Shown: positions 1-6,890 of the stretch, one piece after another
How positions within the stretch are numbered: position 1 is the stretch's first letter
Layout: each line of letters begins with the position of its first letter
DNA from: JBEBXQ01 sp040391535
GTDB lineage: Bacteria > Bacteroidota > Bacteroidia > Cytophagales > Spirosomataceae
Length of the DNA: 31,912 bases
NCBI GenBank assembly: GCA_040391535.1
Contig: JBEBXQ010000041.1
Span: forward strand, 1 to 31,912
Direction of reading: 5' to 3'
Made by a program: the position numbers and the translations under genes
The notes under the pieces: model-generated
What the model was told of the DNA's origin: nothing
Databases searched by the model: none
What the model saw: only the letters and a program-made list of their open reading frames with translations

Positions 1-1834
1 ATACCTGTGACGCGTTTCCTGAAGCCAGGGACTGGCCACCCAGCCAGGCAGCCGAACCCGCCTGAACGGTATCCGCTCCCAGTCTGCCTGTGATCCCGCA
101 ACCGGGTATTTCTTTAAATGCATCCGGTTTTTGCAGAAATTTCCCATCTGACCTCAGATGACCGGCAAGCAACCGGCTTAACGGATGTGACGACTGTGAC
201 ACCAGCGTTCTGACCAGATGGTTTTCTTCCTCTGTCAGCAATGTTCCTTCATACTCAACCACTGCCTCATCGGCCTTGGTAAGTGTTCCTGTTTTGTCAA
301 AGACAATGGTATCCACCTTCGAAAGCCGTTCAATAGTATGTGCATTTTTAGGATAAAGCCTGTGCCTGCCGAACAAGGCCAGCATGTTACCATTGGTAAA
401 AGTCGAAGACAACAGTAAAGCACAGGGACATGCCACCAGCAATACCGTAGCAAATGCATTGAAAGCGGTTGCAGCCTGTCCGTTCCATAGCCAGTAGCCC
501 AATGTAATAAATGAGATAGTCAGCACAATGGAAGAGAAATAACGGTTGATACGTGAAGCCAGGGTCAGGTTCTGGTCTTCCTTATTACGGGAAAACGCGT
601 CATTATTCCATAACTGGGTCAGGTGACTTTGTGAGACCTTATGCAACACCTTCAATGTAATTGCCGTGCCCGTCTGCCTGCCACCTGCATAAACGGTCTC
701 CCCCCTCGAAATTTCCACCGGCACCGCTTCACCGGTAACAAAACTGTAATCAATAAATGCACTTTCACTTAACAGAACCGCATCTGCCGGAATCAATTCC
801 TGATGACGGATCAGCATGATATCCTCTTTCTCCAGCTGATTTACAGGTTTGCGCACCTCCGTACCTTTTTCAAAAACGGTTACAGCAACCGGAAAATATG
901 ATTTATAATCACGGTCAAAAGAAATGGAAGCATACGTCTTGTCCTGAAAATACCGTCCGATAAGCATAAAGAACACAGCCCCAGCGAGCGAGTCAAAATA
1001 GCCGGGCCCGGTTTGGGTCATGATCTGGTAAAGGCTTGTTCCGAATACAGAAACAAAAGCCAGGGCAATAGGGGCATCAATATTAAGATAGCGGCCTTTC
1101 AATGCCCCCCATGCCGATACAAAAAACTCCGATGCACTGTAAAACAACACCGGCAGAATAAGCACAAGGTTCATAAGATTGAACATAATCCTCATACGCT
1201 GGTCTTCGGATGACTGGCCGAGATCGAGGTATTCCGGAAAGCTCAGCATCATAATATTTCCGAAGGCGAATCCCGCTATACCGATTTTGTATAAACGTTT
1301 TCTGTTCCATTTCTTTACAGGCTGTGTTTCAAGATCATTCAGGCTGATATAGGGCTCATACCCAATACTGGATAAAAGTGTGGCCAGTTCAGATAGTTTC
1401 AGCTCTGTGCTGTTAAAAGTCACACTTACCGTTTTTTCCGGAAAATTCACTACCGATCCCCTCACAGCCGGATTAAGACGGGCAAGACTCTCCAGCAGCC
1501 AGATACATGAACTGCAATGCATTTTGGGGATGGTCCACCTGATCCTGGACAAAGTACCATCCGTAAAATCAATCAGTTTTATGGCAGTAGCCGCATCATC
1601 CAGATAATCGAATTTTCCTTTGAAAAAGGATCCGGAAGGTGAAATTCCCTGGGTTCCATTGATAGTATAATAACGGCAAAGGTCATTTTCCTTTAATATA
1701 TCATAAACTGTGGCGCACCCTTCACAGCAGAAATTATGCTCATCCTGAATGATCGTTTCCTCCTTGCAGTTTTCACCACAGTGGTAACAGACTGAAACAA
1801 TATTTTCATCAAGGATCACATCTAAACTATCCAT
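1..1834 (-). CDS. ccoI: CcoI/FixI-type copper-translocating P-type ATPase (partial, C-terminus off window)
   Basis: Reading the minus strand from the ATG at 1834 gives about 611 uninterrupted codons that run off the left edge, so the end of the P-domain and the last membrane helices are missing. The N-terminus has a cysteine-rich metal-binding domain (C16, C19, C23, C36, C37, C40), as in the ATPase-cat_bd domain. An HMA domain with MHCSSC (C107/C110) follows. Next come membrane helices, the actuator TGE motif (VTGEAVPV), the transmembrane CPC motif (VACPCALLL), the phosphorylation site DKTGT and the N-domain HP motif (SSHPLS). These are the marks of P1B-type Cu+ ATPases. The extra N-terminal domain points to the CcoI/FixI branch, which supplies copper to cbb3 oxidase. 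ccoS and ccoNOP would be expected just left of the window but cannot be seen. Family certain; the CcoI role is likely. Confidence 0.9.
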   Translation of the reverse strand, partial: MDSLDVILDENIVSVCYHCGENCKEETIIQDEHNFCCEGCATVYDILKENDLCRYYTINGTQGISPSGSFFKGKFDYLDDAATAIKLIDFTDGTLSRIRWTIPKMHCSSCIWLLESLARLNPAVRGSVVNFPEKTVSVTFNSTELKLSELATLLSSIGYEPYISLNDLETQPVKKWNRKRLYKIGIAGFAFGNIMMLSFPEYLDLGQSSEDQRMRIMFNLMNLVLILPVLFYSASEFFVSAWGALKGRYLNIDAPIALAFVSVFGTSLYQIMTQTGPGYFDSLAGAVFFMLIGRYFQDKTYASISFDRDYKSYFPVAVTVFEKGTEVRKPVNQLEKEDIMLIRHQELIPADAVLLSESAFIDYSFVTGEAVPVEISRGETVYAGGRQTGTAITLKVLHKVSQSHLTQLWNNDAFSRNKEDQNLTLASRINRYFSSIVLTISFITLGYWLWNGQAATAFNAFATVLLVACPCALLLSSTFTNGNMLALFGRHRLYPKNAHTIERLSKVDTIVFDKTGTLTKADEAVVEYEGTLLTEEENHLVRTLVSQSSHPLSRLLAGHLRSDGKFLQKPDAFKEIPGCGITGRLGADTVQAGSAAWLGGQSLASGNASQV

Positions 1835-1953
1835 AAAATTCCGGTTAACAACTAAAATCACTTCCGTGTGACTTTATACAATTTCTTCTCAAGTACACGT
1901 CAAAAGTGTATGATTTATAATTTACTGGTAATGACGGCGGCTATCCAAAAAAC

Positions 1954-1965
1954 TGATTTATATCA
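1954..1965. promoter_or_regulatory. Possible Crp/Fnr-type site upstream of the copper ATPase
   Basis: TGATTTATATCA is a perfect TGAT-N4-ATCA inverted repeat, the core of the FNR consensus TTGAT-N4-ATCAA. It lies about 120 bp upstream of the ATPase start. CcoI and cbb3-oxidase genes are commonly under Crp/Fnr control in other bacteria. The outer bases do not match the consensus and the site is AT-rich, so chance is a real alternative. Confidence 0.3.
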
Positions 1966-2428
1966 TTTTTAAACAACGATTTCTGATACTCTTATATTTA
2001 TGATGGTACGGGCCAATTTTACAAAAAATTATCCTATTAATCAATGATAAAATCAAACAATTATTTCTATACAAGAAAACTGCAAAAAACAATAAGCCTC
2101 ATTTTTATGCACATCTGATGATCATCCAATAAAAAATCATTCAAAACGGGCACAATGCTATGATAACCCCAGCCATAGTTTTAAGCTCAGCCATAGTTTA
2201 GAGCCTTATCAGCTTTTCGCGGTTAAATTTACAGATATCTCCACATGGCTATCATACTATCATTCCCCTGCGCCTGAAAATAACCACGGAGTGGTGCAAT
2301 GATTTCAGAAAGTGGAATGGCTATAGAAACAAAAAGGAGATAATGTTCATAAAAACCATGAAAGGCAGCTGTTTTCAGCCAATGGGCTTGCCCCTTACAA
2401 ACGTGACCACAATCATTTATTCATATGA

Positions 2429-2444
2429 TTAATCAATTTGTTTT
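2429..2444. promoter_or_regulatory. Candidate TetR operator at its own promoter
   Basis: TTAATCAATTTGTTTT resembles the more symmetric palindrome at 3143-3158 (13 of 16 matches over aligned 16-mers starting at 2428 and 3141). It overlaps the -33 element, where a bound repressor would block transcription. Autoregulation is usual for TetR-family genes. Binding is inferred from position and similarity only. Confidence 0.4.
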
Positions 2445-2468
2445 AAACAAAATTCAATCGTATCTTTG
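2437..2468 (+). promoter_or_regulatory. Bacteroidota-type promoter of the TetR gene
   Basis: TTTG at 2437-2440 and TATCTTTG at 2461-2468 are separated by 20 bp. They fit the -33 TTTG and -7 TAnnTTTG elements of the main Bacteroidota sigma factor. Transcription would begin near 2473. That rules out the upstream GTG at 2468 as the start and supports the ATG at 2489. Between the boxes lies a perfect inverted repeat TTTGTTT-T-AAACAAA (2437-2451). Confidence 0.7.
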
Positions 2469-2488
2469 TGACCATTATTGTAGGATAC

Positions 2489-3091
2489 ATGAATAAGAAA
2501 AAAGAAAAAATTACAGTGGATGTTTCCACGGAAGAAAAAATCAAAGATGCTGCCTGTAAGGTATTTACAAAGAAAGGATATGCAGCTACACGTACACGCG
2601 ACATAGCTGAAGAAGCGGGCATTAACCTTGCATTGCTGAACTATTATTTCAGAAGTAAGGAGAAACTGTTCGCTATCATCATGACTGAACGTATGCAGAA
2701 ATATTTCGGTACCATCCAGCCCATTATGTGTGACGAACAGACCTCCCTTGAATACAAGCTGGAGAAAATTGTCGAAAACTATACTGAAATATTATTGGCC
2801 AACCCGGATTTACCTATCTTCATCCTTAGTGAAATCAGGAATGATCCGGAAGCTTTTTATATTTCCCATCATCGTGAAATTATGAATGAATCATCTTTGG
2901 TGCGGCAGGTAAAAGAACGGAATCCGGAATTAAATCCTTATCATTTCCTTTTTAATTTACTTGGAATGACCATCTTCCCGTTTCTTTCTTTGCCTATATT
3001 TAAATTAGCCATGACTGAAGAATGTGATTTTAATGAGATGATCCGGGAAAGAAAGAAATTAATTCCTGAATGGGTAAAAGGTATGTTGTAG
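2489..3091 (+). CDS. TetR/AcrR-family transcriptional regulator
   Basis: A 200-aa DNA-binding repressor, normal for the family. Residues from about 10 to 60 form the TetR helix-turn-helix domain: EEKIKDAACKVFTKKGYAAT, then RDIAEEAGINLALLNYYF with the usual helix-3 NYYF and the following KEKLF. The rest is an alpha-helical ligand-binding domain that I cannot assign to a ligand. The ATG at 2489 is chosen because the GTG at 2468 lies inside the -7 element. It is followed by 439 bp and then the ceramide/head-group cluster in the same direction. Operator-like palindromes lie at its own promoter (2429-2444) and just downstream (3117-3132, 3143-3158), so it probably represses itself and perhaps the cluster. 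An acyl-CoA or lipid effector would be logical but nothing seen shows it. Confidence 0.88.
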   Translation: MNKKKEKITVDVSTEEKIKDAACKVFTKKGYAATRTRDIAEEAGINLALLNYYFRSKEKLFAIIMTERMQKYFGTIQPIMCDEQTSLEYKLEKIVENYTEILLANPDLPIFILSEIRNDPEAFYISHHREIMNESSLVRQVKERNPELNPYHFLFNLLGMTIFPFLSLPIFKLAMTEECDFNEMIRERKKLIPEWVKGML

Positions 3092-3116
3092 ACATATCTT
3101 TTCTTTTATTTCAAAT

Positions 3117-3132
3117 TTAATCAATTTTTTAA
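3117..3132. promoter_or_regulatory. Candidate TetR operator, copy 2
   Basis: TTAATCAATTTTTTAA fits the pattern TTAACNAATTNGTTAA with two changes. Its centre lies 26 bp from the centre of the better palindrome at 3143-3158. It begins 26 bp after the TetR stop codon and lies upstream of the lipid cluster. The sequence is AT-rich, so the match carries limited weight. Confidence 0.3.
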
Positions 3133-3142
3133 AACGAACAGA

Positions 3143-3158
3143 TTAACTAATTGGTTAA
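3143..3158. promoter_or_regulatory. Candidate TetR operator, best palindrome
   Basis: TTAACTAATTGGTTAA is a 16-bp palindrome with one mismatched pair (positions 6 and 11). The symmetry extends one more base on each side (ATTAAC...GTTAAT). The same sequence type occurs at the TetR promoter. Its place between the TetR gene and spt suggests an operator or upstream regulatory element for the lipid cluster. Confidence 0.45.
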
Positions 3159-3530
3159 TATTGCAGTCTGGTATTCATAACCGTTTGGGCCGGGTATGGT
3201 TTATTGCTTACACAAAGACAGAAAAGAAAAAAGTGCTAAAGATCATTAATTAAATAAAAATACGAATATTTCAAGAATACAAAGCTATCAGCCATACATA
3301 GGATTTCGGTAAAAATAAAACCGGACATTAAATTAAAGTTAAAACAGATGATCAATTTAACGAAAATTTATTATTAGATTAATCCAATAATCACAAATAT
3401 TTCACAATAGTCCATGTAATTATTTACTGATGACAAAAAATAAGTGTTCTTTTGTAAATTATTTTGTGATGATACGGGTTTGCAATAAAGACCGGCACCA
3501 CCTAAGAAAGCATAGTGACAACAATAAATT

Positions 3531-4730
3531 ATGGAGAATAAGCTTTATCAACGGGTTGCACAATTTAAAGATGCAGCCATAGCAAGAGAAAAAGGAATAT
3601 ATCCCTTTTTCAGGCCGATAGAATCAGGACAGGATACAGAAGTTATCATTGATGGCAAGCCTGTTCTGATGTTTGGTTCAAACTCCTATCTCGGATTAAC
3701 CAACCACCCCTACGTGATAGAAGCTGCCCAAAAAGCAGCACAAAAATATGGTACCGGATGTGCCGGATCACGTTTTCTCAACGGAACACTTGATATCCAT
3801 ATTGAACTGGAAAATCGTCTTGCCCGCTTTACCGGAAAAGAGTCTGCCATACTTTTCAGCACAGGATACCAGGCCAATCTGGGCGCTTTATCGTGCCTTA
3901 CAGGCCGGCAGGATTATATTATTCTGGATGAAGCCAACCATGCATCCATCATAGACGGCAGCCGGTTATCATTCTCCAAAGTGATTAAATATGCGCATAA
4001 TGACATGGCCGATTTGCGTAAAAAACTTACGCTTTTACCGGAAGAATCTGTCAAGCTTATTGCTACAGATGGTATTTTCAGTATGGAGGGTGACATTGTA
4101 AGATTACCTGAATTGTCAAAAATAGCAGAAGATTTCGGAGCGTCAATACTCGTGGATGATGCTCACAGCCTTGGGGTTATCGGTGAGAAGGGAGCAGGAA
4201 CAGCTTCTCATTTCAATATGACAAATGATGTACAGCTGATTATGGGAACCTTCAGTAAGTCACTGGCTTCTCTGGGTGGCTTCATTGCCAGCAATGCTGA
4301 AGTTATTGAGTATCTGAAACACCGTGCGAGATCACTGATTTTCAGTGCAAGTATGACACCCATCACAGTAGCCAGTACCATTGCAGCACTTGATATTATT
4401 GAAAGTGAACCTCATCATATTGAACGGCTTTGGGCTAATACGCGCTACGCAAAAGACCTGCTGCTCGAAAATGGTTTTGATATCGGTAAAACCGAAAGCC
4501 CGATTCTGCCTATCTACATAAGAGACAACGATAAAACCTTCCTCATCACACGTATGTTGCAGGAAGACGGTGTATTTGTAAATCCGGTGGTAGCTCCGGC
4601 TGTAAAAGCAGAAGATACGCTGATCCGCTTTTCCCTGATGGCTACACATACTTTCGCTCAGATTGAGGAAGCCATTGACAAAATGACCCGGATTTATAAA
4701 AAAGTTTGCCCTGAAATATTAACAGCCTGA
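3531..4730 (+). CDS. spt: Serine palmitoyltransferase (alpha-oxoamine synthase family)
   Basis: A 399-aa PLP enzyme that condenses L-serine with a fatty acyl thioester to 3-keto-sphinganine, the first committed step of sphingolipid synthesis, in the cytosol. The fold-type I alpha-oxoamine synthase pattern is complete: GSNSYLGL near 50; GSRFLNGT near 79-86; the cofactor-stacking histidine in DEANHAS (H137); DDAHS (D209, H212); and the PLP lysine in GTFSKS (K243). Length and motifs match soluble bacterial Spt. The relatives KBL and AONS share these motifs, but the next two genes (ceramide synthase and CerR types) make Spt the best call. Three bases separate it from the next gene. It is the first gene of the cluster. 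Confidence 0.93.
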   Translation: MENKLYQRVAQFKDAAIAREKGIYPFFRPIESGQDTEVIIDGKPVLMFGSNSYLGLTNHPYVIEAAQKAAQKYGTGCAGSRFLNGTLDIHIELENRLARFTGKESAILFSTGYQANLGALSCLTGRQDYIILDEANHASIIDGSRLSFSKVIKYAHNDMADLRKKLTLLPEESVKLIATDGIFSMEGDIVRLPELSKIAEDFGASILVDDAHSLGVIGEKGAGTASHFNMTNDVQLIMGTFSKSLASLGGFIASNAEVIEYLKHRARSLIFSASMTPITVASTIAALDIIESEPHHIERLWANTRYAKDLLLENGFDIGKTESPILPIYIRDNDKTFLITRMLQEDGVFVNPVVAPAVKAEDTLIRFSLMATHTFAQIEEAIDKMTRIYKKVCPEILTA

Positions 4731-4733
4731 CCT

Positions 4734-5855
4734 ATGACCCGTATTGTACCGGTAGAAACATCCAGACAACTGAGCAGATTCATTGATTTTCCGCATGATT
4801 TATATGCAAACGATGAAAATTATGTTCCTGAATTGTTTGTCGGTCAGCGGGATATGCTTACGCCAGGAAAACATCCGTTCTATAATCATGCGGAAATAAA
4901 GCTTTTTCTGGCCTTTCAGGAAGATAAAACAGTGGGGAGAATAGCGGCTATTGTGAATCATAGTCACAATGAATTTACAGCGCGAAACGACGCATTTTTT
5001 GGTTTTTTTGATTGTGTTAATGACTATACTGTGGCGAAAGCCTTGTTTGATGAAGCTCTGGCATGGCTTAAATCGGGGGGATTTGATACGGTCATAGGAC
5101 CGGTCAATTTCTCAACAAACGACAGTTGTGGTATTCTTCTGGAAGGATACGACAGCCCGCCGATTGCCATGATGCCCTATAACAAGCCTTATTACAATAG
5201 CCTTGTCCAGCAATATGGATTTACTAAAAAAACGGATCTGCTGGCTTATGAGCTGAATGTTGCTGGCAGTAATGACCGTTCGCTGAAACTGATGGAAACC
5301 CTGAAAGCAAGATTAGCTAAAAACGGGATTACGATCCGGCAGGTTAATCTGAAAGATTTCAAAAATGAAGCATTTAAAATCAGGGAGGTATATAATTCGG
5401 CCTGGGACAAAAACCTGGGATTTGTTCCTATGTCGAAAGAAGAGTTTGAACACCTTGCAAAGGAACTGAAAATGATCGTTGACCCGAAATTCTGTCTTGT
5501 GGCAGAGAAAGACGGGCAGTTCATCGGCTGGATCCTCGGGATTCCGGATATTAATCAGATCCTGATCAAAATTAAAAGAGGAAGACTCTTCCCCACCGGC
5601 TTGTTTAAACTACTTACCGGACGGAAAAACATTACAAGAATAAGGGTGATGACACTTGGAGTGCTGGAACCCTACCGTAAAATGGGAATTGAAGCCTGTC
5701 TGTATGCTTCGGTTATAAAAAACACCTTTGGAACCAAGGTTACCGGGGGAGAATGTTCATGGATGCTGGAAGATAATTACATGATGAATCATGCCATTGA
5801 ACAGCTAAACGGAAAACTGTACAAAAAGTACAGGCTCTATGAAAAGGCCATATGA
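4734..5855 (+). CDS. bcerS: GNAT-type bacterial ceramide synthase (bCerS-like N-acyltransferase)
   Basis: A 373-aa soluble protein. The C-terminal half has a GNAT fold, with the acyl-CoA-binding strand/loop RVMTLGVLEPYRKMGIEA around 305-325. The N-terminal part has the phrases FPHDLYANDENYVPEL and IGPVNFSTNDSCGILLEG, typical of the long GNAT proteins found in sphingolipid loci. In Caulobacter a GNAT-like protein of this kind was shown to N-acylate the sphingoid base and was named bCerS. It is not related to eukaryotic CerS. Its position directly between spt and the epimerase-type reductase supports the same role here. The stop codon overlaps the next start (ATGA), so the two are probably translationally coupled. 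Without the neighbours it would be called only a GNAT-family protein. Confidence 0.82.
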   Translation: MTRIVPVETSRQLSRFIDFPHDLYANDENYVPELFVGQRDMLTPGKHPFYNHAEIKLFLAFQEDKTVGRIAAIVNHSHNEFTARNDAFFGFFDCVNDYTVAKALFDEALAWLKSGGFDTVIGPVNFSTNDSCGILLEGYDSPPIAMMPYNKPYYNSLVQQYGFTKKTDLLAYELNVAGSNDRSLKLMETLKARLAKNGITIRQVNLKDFKNEAFKIREVYNSAWDKNLGFVPMSKEEFEHLAKELKMIVDPKFCLVAEKDGQFIGWILGIPDINQILIKIKRGRLFPTGLFKLLTGRKNITRIRVMTLGVLEPYRKMGIEACLYASVIKNTFGTKVTGGECSWMLEDNYMMNHAIEQLNGKLYKKYRLYEKAI

Positions 5856-6862
5856 AAGGTAAAATACTGATAACAGGTGCCAACGGATTTGTGGGCTATC
5901 ATTTGACAGAAGCGGCTCAGCAGGCTGGCTTTCTGATCGATGCTGCCGTAAGGAAAGGAAGTGATACCACCCTTCTGAACACCCTGACTTCACCTGGTAT
6001 CCGATACGTTTACCCTGATTATTCATCAGTAGAAGCATTGACCTCTCTGGTAAGTGAGGGTGAATATGATTACATAATCCATGTTGCAGGTGCAACAAAA
6101 GCCGCTGACCTGGAAGGTTATAACAAGGTCAACGTAAATTATACCGTTAACCTCGCCAATGCGGCATTAACCCGTGGGCAGGCACTCAAACGTTTTGTTT
6201 TTATAAGCAGTCTGGCTGCTATCGGCCCGGTTGGTTACCAGCAACAAACACCGATTAATGAAAACACCATCCCCCGGCCCGTAACGTCTTATGGCAAAAG
6301 TAAGCTCATGGCCGAGCAGAAACTTTCCGCTATGGAACTGCTTCCACTGACTATTATCCGTCCGACCGCCGTTTACGGACCCGGTGAAAAGGATATTCTG
6401 GTATTATTCAAACTGTTTAACCGGGGGCTTGAAGCATATATCGGGAGGCAACCACAGATACTGAGCTTTGTTTATGTGAAAGATCTCGTTGCAGCCATCA
6501 TCAGTGCACTGAAGACGGATGAAAAACAAAAGCTTTGTTATAATATTTCTGACGGAAAAGCCTACCAGCGTTACGACCTGGCTGATCATTTCAAAAATCT
6601 CACCGGTAAGAAAACCATCAGGCTCCATCTGCCGGAAACGTTCGTCAGGGCTCTTGCGACTGTACTTGGAGGTATATCAGCCATATCCGGCAAAACGTCC
6701 GTTCTGAACCGGGAAAAAATCAATGAACTGACAGCCCCGAACTGGAATTGCAGTATCACTGCAGCTGTAAATGAATTGGGCTATGTACCCAGGCATGACC
6801 TTTCATCGGGGATTTTAAAAACGATTCAGTGGTACAAACAAAACAATTGGCTTAACGATTAA
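5852..6862 (+). CDS. cerR: NAD-dependent epimerase/dehydratase family reductase, CerR-like
   Basis: A 336-aa extended short-chain dehydrogenase. It starts with a Rossmann nucleotide-binding loop, TGANGFVG (8-15). The catalytic set is S119/S120 in FISSLAA and Y147/K151 in SYGKSK, followed by RPTAVYGPG near 172. In Caulobacter a protein of this family, CerR, is required for the keto reduction in ceramide synthesis. It acts after N-acylation, on 3-oxo-ceramide, unlike the eukaryotic order. The position behind spt and bcerS fits that job. The start is fixed by the 4-base overlap with the previous gene. As a sequence alone it could be a nucleotide-sugar epimerase; the context makes CerR the stronger call. 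Confidence 0.83.
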   Translation: MKGKILITGANGFVGYHLTEAAQQAGFLIDAAVRKGSDTTLLNTLTSPGIRYVYPDYSSVEALTSLVSEGEYDYIIHVAGATKAADLEGYNKVNVNYTVNLANAALTRGQALKRFVFISSLAAIGPVGYQQQTPINENTIPRPVTSYGKSKLMAEQKLSAMELLPLTIIRPTAVYGPGEKDILVLFKLFNRGLEAYIGRQPQILSFVYVKDLVAAIISALKTDEKQKLCYNISDGKAYQRYDLADHFKNLTGKKTIRLHLPETFVRALATVLGGISAISGKTSVLNREKINELTAPNWNCSITAAVNELGYVPRHDLSSGILKTIQWYKQNNWLND

Positions 6863-6890
6863 TAAGCCGTTGAACTAGAAAGCACAGACA

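Larger units (their letters stand above)
1835..2488. other. Long divergent intergenic region
   Basis: About 650 bp separate the minus-strand ATPase from the plus-strand TetR gene. I see no convincing ORF. It holds the FNR-like dyad at 1954-1965, a 12-bp direct repeat CAGCCATAGTTT at 2170-2181 and 2188-2199 (18-bp period), and the TetR promoter at its right end. The composition is very AT-rich from 1960 to 2110. No clear promoter for the ATPase could be assigned. The repeat may be part of a regulatory site or may be chance. Confidence 0.5.
3092..3530. other. Intergenic leader of the sphingolipid cluster
   Basis: A 439-bp AT-rich gap with no credible ORF. It carries the two palindromes at 3117-3158 and a weaker partial copy (TTAATCCAATAA) at 3379-3390. 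The cluster promoter must lie here, but the only -7-like string I find is TTATTTTG at 3459-3466. That is one mismatch from TAnnTTTG and lacks a good -33 partner. The spt start codon is preceded by an A-rich stretch without a Shine-Dalgarno, as is common in the phylum. Confidence 0.5.

Noticed and set aside
1013..1213. 66-codon plus-strand ORF inside the P-type ATPase
   Set aside because: It is antisense to a clear ATPase reading frame and has no recognisable features; the same holds for the other ORFs under 1834.
2468..2488. GTG start giving a 7-residue longer TetR protein
   Set aside because: The GTG overlaps the -7 promoter element, so it would lie before the transcription start; the ATG at 2489 gives a normal N-terminus.
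5246..5524. Minus-strand 92-aa ORF within the ceramide synthase gene
   Set aside because: It is a shadow of the strong coding frame on the other strand, and its composition is unlike a protein of this organism.
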